A stretch of DNA of 13,543 nt from DTSX01 sp964008355 (GTDB taxonomy: Bacteria > Pseudomonadota > Gammaproteobacteria > Steroidobacterales > UBA11654), in NCBI GenBank assembly GCA_964008355.1, contig CAXGBD010000035.1, positions 1 through 13,543 of the forward strand, in the 5' to 3' direction. A program made the translations under genes and the position numbers. The notes under the pieces are model-generated. The model worked only from the letters and a program-made list of their open reading frames with translations, searched no databases and was not told where the DNA came from. Positions 7,367-13,543 of the stretch are shown here, in pieces (the stretch's first letter is position 1; each line of letters begins with the position of its first letter).

Positions 7367-8725
7367 ATGCAAACTGAACAAGCTAAACTAACTAAAGGCC
7401 CTGTTTCTTCGGCTATAACATCCATGATGGTACCAATGATCATTGGTCTCATTGTGATTATTGGCAATGGTTTGGTTGATGCTTATTTTGTTGGGCAGCT
7501 TGGCTATGCGCAATTAGCTGCAATAAGTTATGCTTTTCCTGTTTGGTTTATCCTTGGCGGTATTGTTATGGGCCTGGGTGTAGGAACCTCATCTGTAGTA
7601 TCAAGATTAATTGGGTCTGGCAATCACGCCCAAGTCAAAGAAGTTGCAACTCACTCAATGATTTTGGGTGTCTGCGTGGGTATAGCGGTTATATCCATAG
7701 GCCTGATTACTCTGGAGGATCTTTTTGGTCTTCTTGGTGCGAATGAAGAAACTATGCCTTATGTAAAAGACTATATGGAGATTTATTATCTGGGAGGTAT
7801 TTTTATAGCCGTGCCCATGATAGGAAACTCAGTCTTAAGAGCATCTGGCGATGCAAAAACTCCCTCAACACTCATGGCATCAACAGCTATCATAAATGCT
7901 ATTTTAGATCCTATATTAATTTTTGGGTGGTTTGGCATGCCTGCAATGGGTATCAAAGGGGCGGCTCTAGCAAGTGTTTGTGCAAATATTTTTGTTTTTC
8001 TAGCAGCGCTTGCAATATTAATTTTTAGAGATAGATTAATTCAATTTCAAGGCCACTCTGTTAATAAAATTATTCAATCCTGGAAACAAATACTCCATGT
8101 GGGCTTTCCAGCAATTGCCAGCAACCTGATTGCACCAGTTTCATCAGCTTTAGTGACAGCGCTAGTTGCTAGTTTTGGGCAATCAGCCGTAGCTGCATAT
8201 GGTCTAGCAGGACGAATTGAGGCGTTTGTTATTGTTATTCTAATGGCTCTTGGTGGGGCTATGGCACCATTTGTTGGACAAAACTTTGGTGCTAAAAAGT
8301 TTGAACGACTCAGAGAAGGGTTTGTTTTTGCAGCTAGATTTATGCTTGTTTATTCGATTTTTTGTATCCTTTTTTTATTTTATGCTGCTGATTTTCTTGT
8401 TGGGATTTTTACCTCAAATGAAGAGGTAATGAGGATAGCAATAATTCAATTGGTTTATTGCCCATGGGGATATGGTTTTCTAGGTTTGGCTGCGATTTGT
8501 AATGGCTCTTTTAACGCCTTCGGAAAACCCATGCCTGCAATGACTATTTCAATTAGTAGAACCTTAATGGTATACGTGCCTATGGCCTATTGGTTGGCTA
8601 GTATTTATGGAATTAGAGGTATTTTTATAGCTCAAGTATTGTCTAATATTCTTGCCGGTATAGTTGCTCTTTTTTGGTATCGATCTATTTTTAAACAACT
8701 GCGATCAGAATACAGCCCAGCTTAA
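7367..8725 (+). CDS. MATE family multidrug/toxin efflux transporter
   Basis: Inner-membrane exporter of 452 residues, the usual family length, with hydrophobic segments throughout consistent with 12 helices in two six-helix halves. MATE proteins expel cationic drugs, metabolites or toxins in exchange for H+ or Na+. Seen here are Asp38 in helix 1 (GLVDAYFVGQLG), the RASGDAKTP loop after residue 157, and Asn177/Asp181 in NAILDPILIFG. An Asp in helix 1 plus N-x3-D in this position is the pattern of the DinF-like branch, for example Pyrococcus furiosus MATE (D41, N180, D184), which points to proton coupling. The ATG at 7367 gives a normal N-terminus, but only ACCTCC precedes it, so there is no recognisable ribosome site. 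It is 63 nt after gabD and may be read through from that operon or from its own promoter. Its TAA overlaps the acs stop on the other strand. Substrate unknown. Confidence 0.92.
   Translation: MQTEQAKLTKGPVSSAITSMMVPMIIGLIVIIGNGLVDAYFVGQLGYAQLAAISYAFPVWFILGGIVMGLGVGTSSVVSRLIGSGNHAQVKEVATHSMILGVCVGIAVISIGLITLEDLFGLLGANEETMPYVKDYMEIYYLGGIFIAVPMIGNSVLRASGDAKTPSTLMASTAIINAILDPILIFGWFGMPAMGIKGAALASVCANIFVFLAALAILIFRDRLIQFQGHSVNKIIQSWKQILHVGFPAIASNLIAPVSSALVTALVASFGQSAVAAYGLAGRIEAFVIVILMALGGAMAPFVGQNFGAKKFERLREGFVFAARFMLVYSIFCILFLFYAADFLVGIFTSNEEVMRIAIIQLVYCPWGYGFLGLAAICNGSFNAFGKPMPAMTISISRTLMVYVPMAYWLASIYGIRGIFIAQVLSNILAGIVALFWYRSIFKQLRSEYSPA
8722..8725. other. Shared TTAA: overlapping stop codons of convergent genes
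   Basis: TTAA at 8722-8725 supplies the TAA of the MATE gene on the plus strand and, being self-complementary, the TAA of acs on the minus strand. There is no intergenic space, so neither gene has a terminator between them and each transcript probably runs into the other as antisense. Confidence 0.9.
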
Positions 8726-10686
8726 TTATCACCTTTTAATTGATCTAAGATGCTCTCATTTTCTAGTGTTGAGGTGTCTTGAGTAATTTCTTCATCTTTG
8801 GCAATCGATCGTAGAAGCCTCCTCATAATTTTCCCAGATCTAGTTTTAGGAAGATTGTCCGAGTAACGAATATCATCAGGTTTAGCAATAGGTCCTAATT
8901 GCTCCGCAACCCAATCTCTCAATTTACTAGTCATTTCAATAGCATCATCTCCTATTGGCCTATCTCCTTTTGGCACTACATAAGCAAAAATTCCTTCTCC
9001 TTTTATCTCATGAGGTTTACCGACAACAGCTGCTTCTGCAATATCTGGGTGTGCAACTAACGCAGATTCAACCTCCATGGTGCCTAATCGATGTCCGGAC
9101 ACATTTAAAACATCATCAATTCTGCCCATGATCCAGTAATATCCATCTGCGTCTCGGTGTGCGCTGTCTCCAGCGACATAATACTGGTTATTAAATCGTT
9201 CCCAATACGTTTCGATATAACGTTGATTGTCCTCCCAAATTGTCCTCAACATTGATGGCCATGGTTTTTTGATGACCAAGTATCCTCCTTGTTTAGGATC
9301 GGTGATAGGAATTCCTTGTTCGTCAACAATATCCACCATGATGCCTGGCAGTGGTTGAGTGCAAGATCCTGGTTTTGTTGGCGTCACTCCCGGAATGGGG
9401 CTAATCATAATGGCGCCTGTTTCCGTCTGCCACCAAGTATCAACAATAGGACACCTCTCTGAACCAATGACTGAGTGATACCACATCCATGCTTCTGGAT
9501 TAATAGGTTCACCAACGGTTCCTAGCAACCTGATATTGGTGAGGTTGTATTGGTTGGGTAAGCTATCGCCTAATTTCATTAATGCTCTTATAGCTGTTGG
9601 CGCAGTATAAAATATGGTCACTTTATGTCGCTCACAAATCTCCCAAAACCTTCCTCCATGAGGATAGGTTGGGGCACCTTCATAGATCATAACTGTTGTG
9701 CCAGCGGCCAAAGGGCCATAAGCAACATAGCTATGTCCTGTAACCCAACCAACATCTGCAGTGCACCAAAAAATATCATTGGAATTTAAATCAAAGACCC
9801 ACTTGTTAGTTAATTTAGCATTCAGAAGATATCCACCAGTTGAGTGTTGGACTCCTTTTGGTTTTCCTGTTGATCCAGAGGTGTAGAGAATAAAAAGGGG
9901 GTGTTCTGAATCAACATGAACAGGTGCACAGTTGGTATCTTGTCCTTCAACTAAGTCATGCCACCAAATATCTCTGTTTTCTGTCATTGAAATATCTTGG
10001 TCTGTCTTTTTCAACACAACGACATTTCTAATTGAGTCGCAGCCCTCATGTAGTGCCGTATCTGTTGATTCTTTCAGTGGTACCACCTGACCTCCGCGAT
10101 AACCTCCATCTGCTGTTATCACAATCGAAGCGCTAGCATCATTTATTCTATCCCTCATCGCATTTGCTGAGAATCCACCAAAAACGACTGAGTGTATAGC
10201 TCCTATTCGAGCACAAGCTTGCATCGCAATAATTGCTTCAGGCACCATAGGCATGTAAATAATTACTCGTTCTAAGGGCTTGACACCTATGCTCAACAAT
10301 CCATTAGCAAATAAACAAACCTCTTTTAAAAGATCGGCATAGCTTAATCTCCTAATCTCTCCATTTTCTCCTTCAAAAATTATTGCTGTTTTCTCAGCGT
10401 TTGAATCGATGTGAACATCTAGACAGTTATATGAGGCATTTAGTTTGCCATCTATAAACCATTTATAATTAGGCGCTTGGCTTTCATCTAGAGTTTTATT
10501 AAATGGTTCAAACCAATGGATTTCTTCTCGGCCAAGGTCAGACCAGAATTCCTCATAGTTTTTTAAAGCTTGTGCATGCAGCGTTGTAAGCTTTTCTTTT
10601 GTTAATTGTGCTCGTGAAACAAAGTCTTTAGGGGGGTTAAATCGTCTTGTTTCATTTAGAATGGATTCTATTTTTTCTTCGCTCAT
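8722..10686 (-). CDS. acs: Acetyl-CoA synthetase (AMP-forming acetate-CoA ligase)
   Basis: Cytoplasmic enzyme that activates acetate with ATP and CoA through acetyl-AMP, giving acetyl-CoA. The 654 residues match the family length of about 650. Visible motifs in order: the N-terminal FWSDLGREEIHWFEPF segment, GGYRGGQ (194-200) in the CoA region, the ATP loop YTSGSTGKPKGV (268-279), WWQTETG (418-424), YVAGDSAHRDADGYYWIMGR with the adenylate-binding Asp and Arg, and PKTRSGKIMRRLLR near the C-terminus. Lys619 in that last motif is the lysine that protein acetyltransferases modify to switch Acs off. The WWQTETG tryptophan that closes the acetate pocket favours acetate over larger acids, and the full-length match is to Acs rather than PrpE. 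It begins 13 nt after the kinase-like gene with a GCGAGA ribosome site, so it is the third gene of an operon. Its stop shares TTAA with the MATE stop. Confidence 0.96.
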   Translation of the reverse strand: MSEEKIESILNETRRFNPPKDFVSRAQLTKEKLTTLHAQALKNYEEFWSDLGREEIHWFEPFNKTLDESQAPNYKWFIDGKLNASYNCLDVHIDSNAEKTAIIFEGENGEIRRLSYADLLKEVCLFANGLLSIGVKPLERVIIYMPMVPEAIIAMQACARIGAIHSVVFGGFSANAMRDRINDASASIVITADGGYRGGQVVPLKESTDTALHEGCDSIRNVVVLKKTDQDISMTENRDIWWHDLVEGQDTNCAPVHVDSEHPLFILYTSGSTGKPKGVQHSTGGYLLNAKLTNKWVFDLNSNDIFWCTADVGWVTGHSYVAYGPLAAGTTVMIYEGAPTYPHGGRFWEICERHKVTIFYTAPTAIRALMKLGDSLPNQYNLTNIRLLGTVGEPINPEAWMWYHSVIGSERCPIVDTWWQTETGAIMISPIPGVTPTKPGSCTQPLPGIMVDIVDEQGIPITDPKQGGYLVIKKPWPSMLRTIWEDNQRYIETYWERFNNQYYVAGDSAHRDADGYYWIMGRIDDVLNVSGHRLGTMEVESALVAHPDIAEAAVVGKPHEIKGEGIFAYVVPKGDRPIGDDAIEMTSKLRDWVAEQLGPIAKPDDIRYSDNLPKTRSGKIMRRLLRSIAKDEEITQDTSTLENESILDQLKGDN

Positions 10687-10699
10687 TGAGTAATCTCGC

Positions 10700-11572
10700 T
10701 TATATTTCTGAAAGCAATTGGTCTAAGACAGCATTTGTTTGGTTTAAATACGCTTCACCAAAAAGGTTCAAATGATTTAATAAATGATACAGGTTATATA
10801 GATTTTGCCTCAGATTGAATCCTGAATCTAGTGGCCATGAGTGATTATAAGCTTCATAAAAAATATTGGGAAAGCCTCCAAATAATTTAGACATAGCAAG
10901 ATCGGCCTCTCTGTCGCCATAGTAGACAGCTGGGTCAAAAATCACAGGAGTCTCTTCATTGATTGTTCCCCAATTTCCAGACCATAAATCGCCATGCAGC
11001 AACGAAGGTTGTGGCTTGTATTGAGTAAAAAAAAGATCCATAGACTCCATCAATAAATTTACTTTTTTTTCTATTATTGATTGAGATCCTTTCCTTGATG
11101 CCATTAAACATTGTGGCGAAAGCCTGTATTTTATAAAGAAATCTGTCCAGTTTGCTGACCAATTGTTCATTTGAGGGTTTAAACCAATCCAATTATCTTC
11201 ACCTAGGCCAAAAAACTCATTCGTATGTCGATGAAGGGCAGCTAATTGCTCACCTAACCGTTTGCCAGATAAAAAATTATTGGCTTTAAGCTCGAGATAT
11301 TCGGTAATAAGCAGGGAGTGTGTTGAAGTTGTGCCTATAAAAACAACCTCTGGAATTTTAACCGCTTGTGCTGACTTTAAAGCATCTAGGCCAGTTTGCT
11401 CTGCAACCAATAATGGATACTCTGTCAACAAGCCTAGTTTTAAAAAATAATTGTTATCGACGCTTCTAACTTTAAGCTTTATAACTTGTCCTGGAGTTGG
11501 TGTGGTTATATATTCAGGTTCCATCAAAGACAGTCCTGAAACACCTGCTATTTCTTTTATTGGAATCGACAA
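10700..11572 (-). CDS. Fructosamine kinase family protein (YniA-like)
   Basis: Small-molecule kinase-like protein of 290 residues, the normal length for the fructosamine/ketosamine-3-kinase family (PF03881). Members phosphorylate sugars attached to amines, which destabilises the glycation product; many bacterial members have no proven substrate. The C-terminal lobe is textbook: HRHTNEFFGLGEDNWIG, the catalytic loop HGDLWSGN (193-200), DPAVYYGDREADLAM (213-227) with the metal-binding Asp, and LYNLYHLLNHLNLFG. Lys45 in YFLKLG is the likely ATP-contacting lysine. The nucleotide loop is unusual: TPTPGQVIKLKV replaces the GG-x-IN-x-A type sequence usual in the family. The start is TTG at 11572, with no clear ribosome site, 15 nt after the HNH gene; the first ATG would lose 16 residues that look like part of the normal N-terminus, so TTG is likelier. 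Middle gene of the HNH-kinase-acs operon. Confidence 0.85.
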   Translation of the reverse strand: MSIPIKEIAGVSGLSLMEPEYITTPTPGQVIKLKVRSVDNNYFLKLGLLTEYPLLVAEQTGLDALKSAQAVKIPEVVFIGTTSTHSLLITEYLELKANNFLSGKRLGEQLAALHRHTNEFFGLGEDNWIGLNPQMNNWSANWTDFFIKYRLSPQCLMASRKGSQSIIEKKVNLLMESMDLFFTQYKPQPSLLHGDLWSGNWGTINEETPVIFDPAVYYGDREADLAMSKLFGGFPNIFYEAYNHSWPLDSGFNLRQNLYNLYHLLNHLNLFGEAYLNQTNAVLDQLLSEI

Positions 11573-11587
11573 GAATAAATTTAAGTA

Positions 11588-12190
11588 TTATGCTTTTTTT
11601 TGAAGGTGCATCCGCCTATGAATGGGACTTGCATCGGAGATATACCCCATAAGAAAGTCCATTTGGTCAGCAAGTATATTTCTTCCTTTCAGATAAATAT
11701 ATTCGGCATAGTTTGGCACAAAAGGAATGGCTAAAAGCTCAATTCCTGCCTCTTCTGGAGTCTTCCCGCCTTTGTGATGATTGCAACGCTTACAAGCTGT
11801 CACAACATTTTGCCACGTATCTAAGCCCCCTCGACTCAAGGGCTTGATATGATCTCTTGTAAGATCCTTTCTTATAAAATGATGGCCGCAATACAAACAC
11901 AAATGGGCATCGCGTTTAAATAAAGTTTGATTATTTAATGGTGGCGTATACCGGCTCAACTTTTGTTGAAAGTGTTTAGACTGCCCATTGGTTGCGATGA
12001 TTGAATTGACTGTTAGCTGGCTTCTTTTTCCAGTTATGGAGTTGATCCCTCCAAAAAGAGTATAAATATCTGCTCCTAAGTCATAAATCACTTGATCTAC
12101 AGCATAGAGGCTGGCCGCACCTTTGTAATCAACCCACTCCAGTGGCAGCCCCGTTACATCTATTCTTAAAACCTGTTGATTTATATCCAT
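11588..12190 (-). CDS. HNH endonuclease family protein
   Basis: Protein of 200 residues with a central HNH nuclease domain. Cys98 and Cys101 (CLYC) and Cys133 and Cys136 (CKRC) form two CxxC pairs expected to hold a structural zinc. RDHIKPLSRGG supplies His114 of the core, and WQNVVTACKRCNHHKG supplies Asn128 and the C-terminal histidines. The N-terminal ~90 residues have no motif I recognise. Family members cut or nick DNA, but many chromosomal copies like this have no known role, and nothing here links it to phage, an intron, a toxin or restriction. It is the first gene of the minus-strand operon; the kinase-like gene starts 15 nt after its stop. The ATG at 12190 follows AAGGGAG with a somewhat long 12-nt spacing. 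Domain assignment secure, function unknown. Confidence 0.85.
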   Translation of the reverse strand: MDINQQVLRIDVTGLPLEWVDYKGAASLYAVDQVIYDLGADIYTLFGGINSITGKRSQLTVNSIIATNGQSKHFQQKLSRYTPPLNNQTLFKRDAHLCLYCGHHFIRKDLTRDHIKPLSRGGLDTWQNVVTACKRCNHHKGGKTPEEAGIELLAIPFVPNYAEYIYLKGRNILADQMDFLMGYISDASPIHRRMHLQKKA

Positions 12191-12273
12191 AGCTAGTTTT
12201 TACTCCCTTCAGCTAGGTATTATTTCATTTTAATAAAAATTTATTAAGTATTTATACACACCTTCTGAAGAAT

Positions 12274-12302
12274 TATTTATTTAAAATTGCCGTAATTGTC
12301 AA
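12274..12302 (-). promoter_or_regulatory. Candidate promoter for the HNH-kinase-acs operon
   Basis: On the minus strand, a perfect TTGACA (12302-12297) is followed after 17 nt by TAAATA (12279-12274), which matches the -10 consensus at only 3 of 6 positions. The leader to the ATG at 12190 would be about 75 nt. The strong -35 and the position before the first gene make it reasonable. Confidence 0.4.
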
Positions 12303-12303
12303 T

Positions 12304-12348
12304 AAAGCACTCCACTAGCCTAGCAGCACATAAGAATTTAGGTGCTTT
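12304..12348 (-). terminator. Inverted repeat after pntB, possible weak terminator
   Basis: AAAGCAC (12304-12310) and GTGCTTT (12342-12348) are exact reverse complements separated by 31 nt. In the pntB transcript the 3' arm ends in TTT followed by ATT, a weak T-tail, about 50 nt past the pntB stop. A second AGCAC at 12325-12329 could pair with the same GTGCT in a shorter hairpin, so two exclusive folds exist. The long loop and short T-run make this a doubtful terminator. Confidence 0.25.
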
Positions 12349-12369
12349 CTATTAGCGTTCAGTAGATAT

Positions 12370-12401
12370 GGGTTTAGGTTTAGGTTTAGGTTTAGGGTTT
12401 A
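12370..12401. repeat. Telomere-like tandem repeat (GGTTTA)n at the pntB stop
   Basis: On the plus strand the tract reads GGGTTTA, three GGTTTA units, then GGGTTTA: five units of 6-7 nt over 32 nt. Read on the minus strand it is TAAACCC/TAAACC, and the first TAA is the pntB stop codon. A simple hexamer repeat of this kind is uncommon in dense bacterial chromosomes. Because it begins at the stop, changes in copy number would alter only the 3' untranslated region. Confidence 0.85.
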
Positions 12402-13543
12402 AGATTTAAACTCTGATACTAAGGCAGTAATAGAGTCCTTAGCATCACCAAATAGCATGCGTGTGTTTGTTTTAAAAAAGAGAGGGTTCTCTATACCCGC
12501 AAACCCTGATGCCATTGATCTTTTTAAAACGAAGGTTGTTACAGCGTGATCAACATCAATAATAGGCATGCCAAATATTGGGCTGTTAGGGTCTTCTCTA
12601 GCTGCTGGATTTACAACATCATTAGCTCCAATCACAATACAAACATCAATGGTTTCTATAATGGGGTTGATGTCTTCTGGCTCCATTAATTTATCATAAG
12701 GAACATTAGCCTCAGCAAGCAACACATTCATATGGCCCGGCATTCTTCCAGCTACAGGGTGGATGACATATTGCACATCGGCGCCATTAGCCTCCATTAG
12801 TTCTCCAAGCTCTCTTACAGCATGTTGGGCTTGAGCAACTGCCATTCCATATCCTGGAACAATAGCCACTGAGGTTGCTGCCTCTAATATTAAATATGCA
12901 TCTTCAGAAATTATAGGTCTTGCTTCGCCTTGTTCCCCTGTCTCACTAACACCTTCTGAAACAGAGCCAAACCCACTAAATAAGACATTTGCCAAAGAGC
13001 GATTCATAGCCTTACACATAATATTTGTTAGAATTAATCCGCTCGCACCAACCAAAGCACCAGCAACAATTAAAACATTGTTTTCAATTACAAAACCAGC
13101 AGCACAGGCTGCCAGTCCTGAATAGCTATTTAATAAAGCTATAACAACTGGCATATCAGCACCACCGATAGGTATAACTAAAAGCACTCCCAGCAAAAAT
13201 GCTAGTGCAACAATGCTTGAAATTACTTGCCAATCTTCAACTAACAACCAATCTTGCGAGGCTACCATTTCTATACCAAGGTAGAACAGAATTAAAACTA
13301 ATATTGCATTTACCCATTGCTGACCTTTGTACAACACGGGATTACCAGTAATCACACCGGAAAGTTTGCTATAAGCAATAAGGCTTCCTGTAAAAGTAAT
13401 ACCACCAATAACAACGGTAAGATATATAGGAATTAAGCTATCAAAACCAGACCCAGAAACTAGATACTCTGAAGAACCAACAAGAAGACTTGCTATACCA
13501 CCAAACCCATTAAAAATTGCTACCATTTCTGGCATCGCTGTCA
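12399..13543 (-). CDS. pntB: NAD(P) transhydrogenase subunit beta, N-terminus beyond the edge
   Basis: Inner-membrane subunit of the proton-translocating transhydrogenase, which reduces NADP+ with NADH using the proton gradient. About 380 residues are visible; the frame stays open through the right edge (Thr-Ala before the first internal Met), so the ATG at 13535 is not the start. Compared with about 460 residues in E. coli PntB, roughly 80 are missing. Membrane domain II continues to about visible residue 190, with IGGADMPVVIALLNSYSG and IMCKAMNRS near its end. NADP-binding domain III follows: GYGMAVAQAQ (228-237), HPVAGRMPGHMN (259-270), GANDVVNPAA (303-312), KRSMASGFAG (338-347) and FGDAKDSI. 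In the first visible helix, MPEMVAIFNGFGG has Asn where E. coli has the proton-pathway His91. The pntA genes are expected upstream, outside the window. Confidence 0.96.
   Translation of the reverse strand, partial: TAMPEMVAIFNGFGGIASLLVGSSEYLVSGSGFDSLIPIYLTVVIGGITFTGSLIAYSKLSGVITGNPVLYKGQQWVNAILVLILFYLGIEMVASQDWLLVEDWQVISSIVALAFLLGVLLVIPIGGADMPVVIALLNSYSGLAACAAGFVIENNVLIVAGALVGASGLILTNIMCKAMNRSLANVLFSGFGSVSEGVSETGEQGEARPIISEDAYLILEAATSVAIVPGYGMAVAQAQHAVRELGELMEANGADVQYVIHPVAGRMPGHMNVLLAEANVPYDKLMEPEDINPIIETIDVCIVIGANDVVNPAAREDPNSPIFGMPIIDVDHAVTTFVLKRSMASGFAGIENPLFFKTNTRMLFGDAKDSITALVSEFKS

Larger units (their letters stand above)
12191..12398. other. Intergenic region between HNH gene and pntB
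   Basis: About 208 nt of mostly AT-rich sequence without a credible gene. It holds the candidate HNH promoter, the inverted repeats near 12304-12348 and most of the GGTTTA repeat at its right end. Nothing resembling a tRNA or attachment site is visible. Confidence 0.6.

Noticed and set aside
8722..10686. Propionyl-CoA synthetase (PrpE) as the identity of the ligase
   Set aside because: Length, the WWQTETG acetate-pocket motif and the overall sequence match Acs better.
11588..12190. HNH gene as part of a restriction, homing or toxin system
   Set aside because: No methyltransferase, intron, immunity protein or secretion domain is nearby; it sits at the head of a metabolic operon.
12370..12401. 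A genuine chromosome telomere or a chimeric join to eukaryotic DNA
   Set aside because: The tract is only five units long and bacterial genes continue normally on both sides, with pntB reading directly into it.
1..13543. CRISPR array, tRNA, rRNA, insertion sequence or prophage
   Set aside because: I saw no spaced direct repeats, cloverleaf sequence, transposase or phage gene in either strand; nearly all sequence is accounted for by chromosomal genes.

Overview
The window is AT-rich bacterial chromosome, densely packed with eight protein genes and no RNA genes, phage genes or insertion sequences that I can see. The gene set is a core set: glutamate synthase, acetyl-CoA synthetase, transhydrogenase and a GabD-type dehydrogenase. 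The protein sequences resemble proteobacterial ones (GabD and the fructosamine-kinase-like protein match E. coli GabD and YniA from memory). Short intergenic gaps, low GC and a sodium-type amino acid symporter suggest a streamlined, probably aquatic or marine, gammaproteobacterium. That placement is inference and I cannot name a genus.

Layout. (1) Positions 1-3007, minus strand: the first ~1000 codons of gltB, cut by the left edge. (2) Positions 3008-3298: divergent regulatory region with a hairpin over the gltB ribosome site, a 15-bp palindrome and a candidate promoter. (3) Positions 3299-8725, plus strand: AGCS-family Na+/amino acid symporter, a flavin-reductase/PCP_red fusion protein, a GabD-type semialdehyde dehydrogenase, and a MATE exporter. 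The first three form a tight operon. The MATE gene follows a 63-nt palindrome-rich spacer and may have its own promoter. (4) Positions 8722-12190, minus strand: a tight operon of HNH nuclease, fructosamine-kinase-like protein and acetyl-CoA synthetase (acs). It converges on the MATE gene so closely that both stop codons share one TTAA. (5) Positions 12191-12398: spacer with a candidate HNH promoter, competing inverted repeats and a telomere-like GGTTTA repeat. (6) Positions 12399-13543, minus strand: pntB, with its N-terminus beyond the right edge.

How the genes fit together. GltB consumes NADPH to make glutamate and PntB makes NADPH from NADH, while Acs feeds acetate into acetyl-CoA; these are ordinary central metabolism. 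The distinctive part is the plus-strand operon: a sodium-coupled uptake protein, an FMN-type flavoprotein with a protochlorophyllide-reductase-like tail, and a semialdehyde dehydrogenase. Its order suggests import and oxidation of an amino acid or amine that ends in a semialdehyde, but no aminotransferase or amine oxidase is present here, so the substrate is unknown. I found no defence, CRISPR or mobile system.
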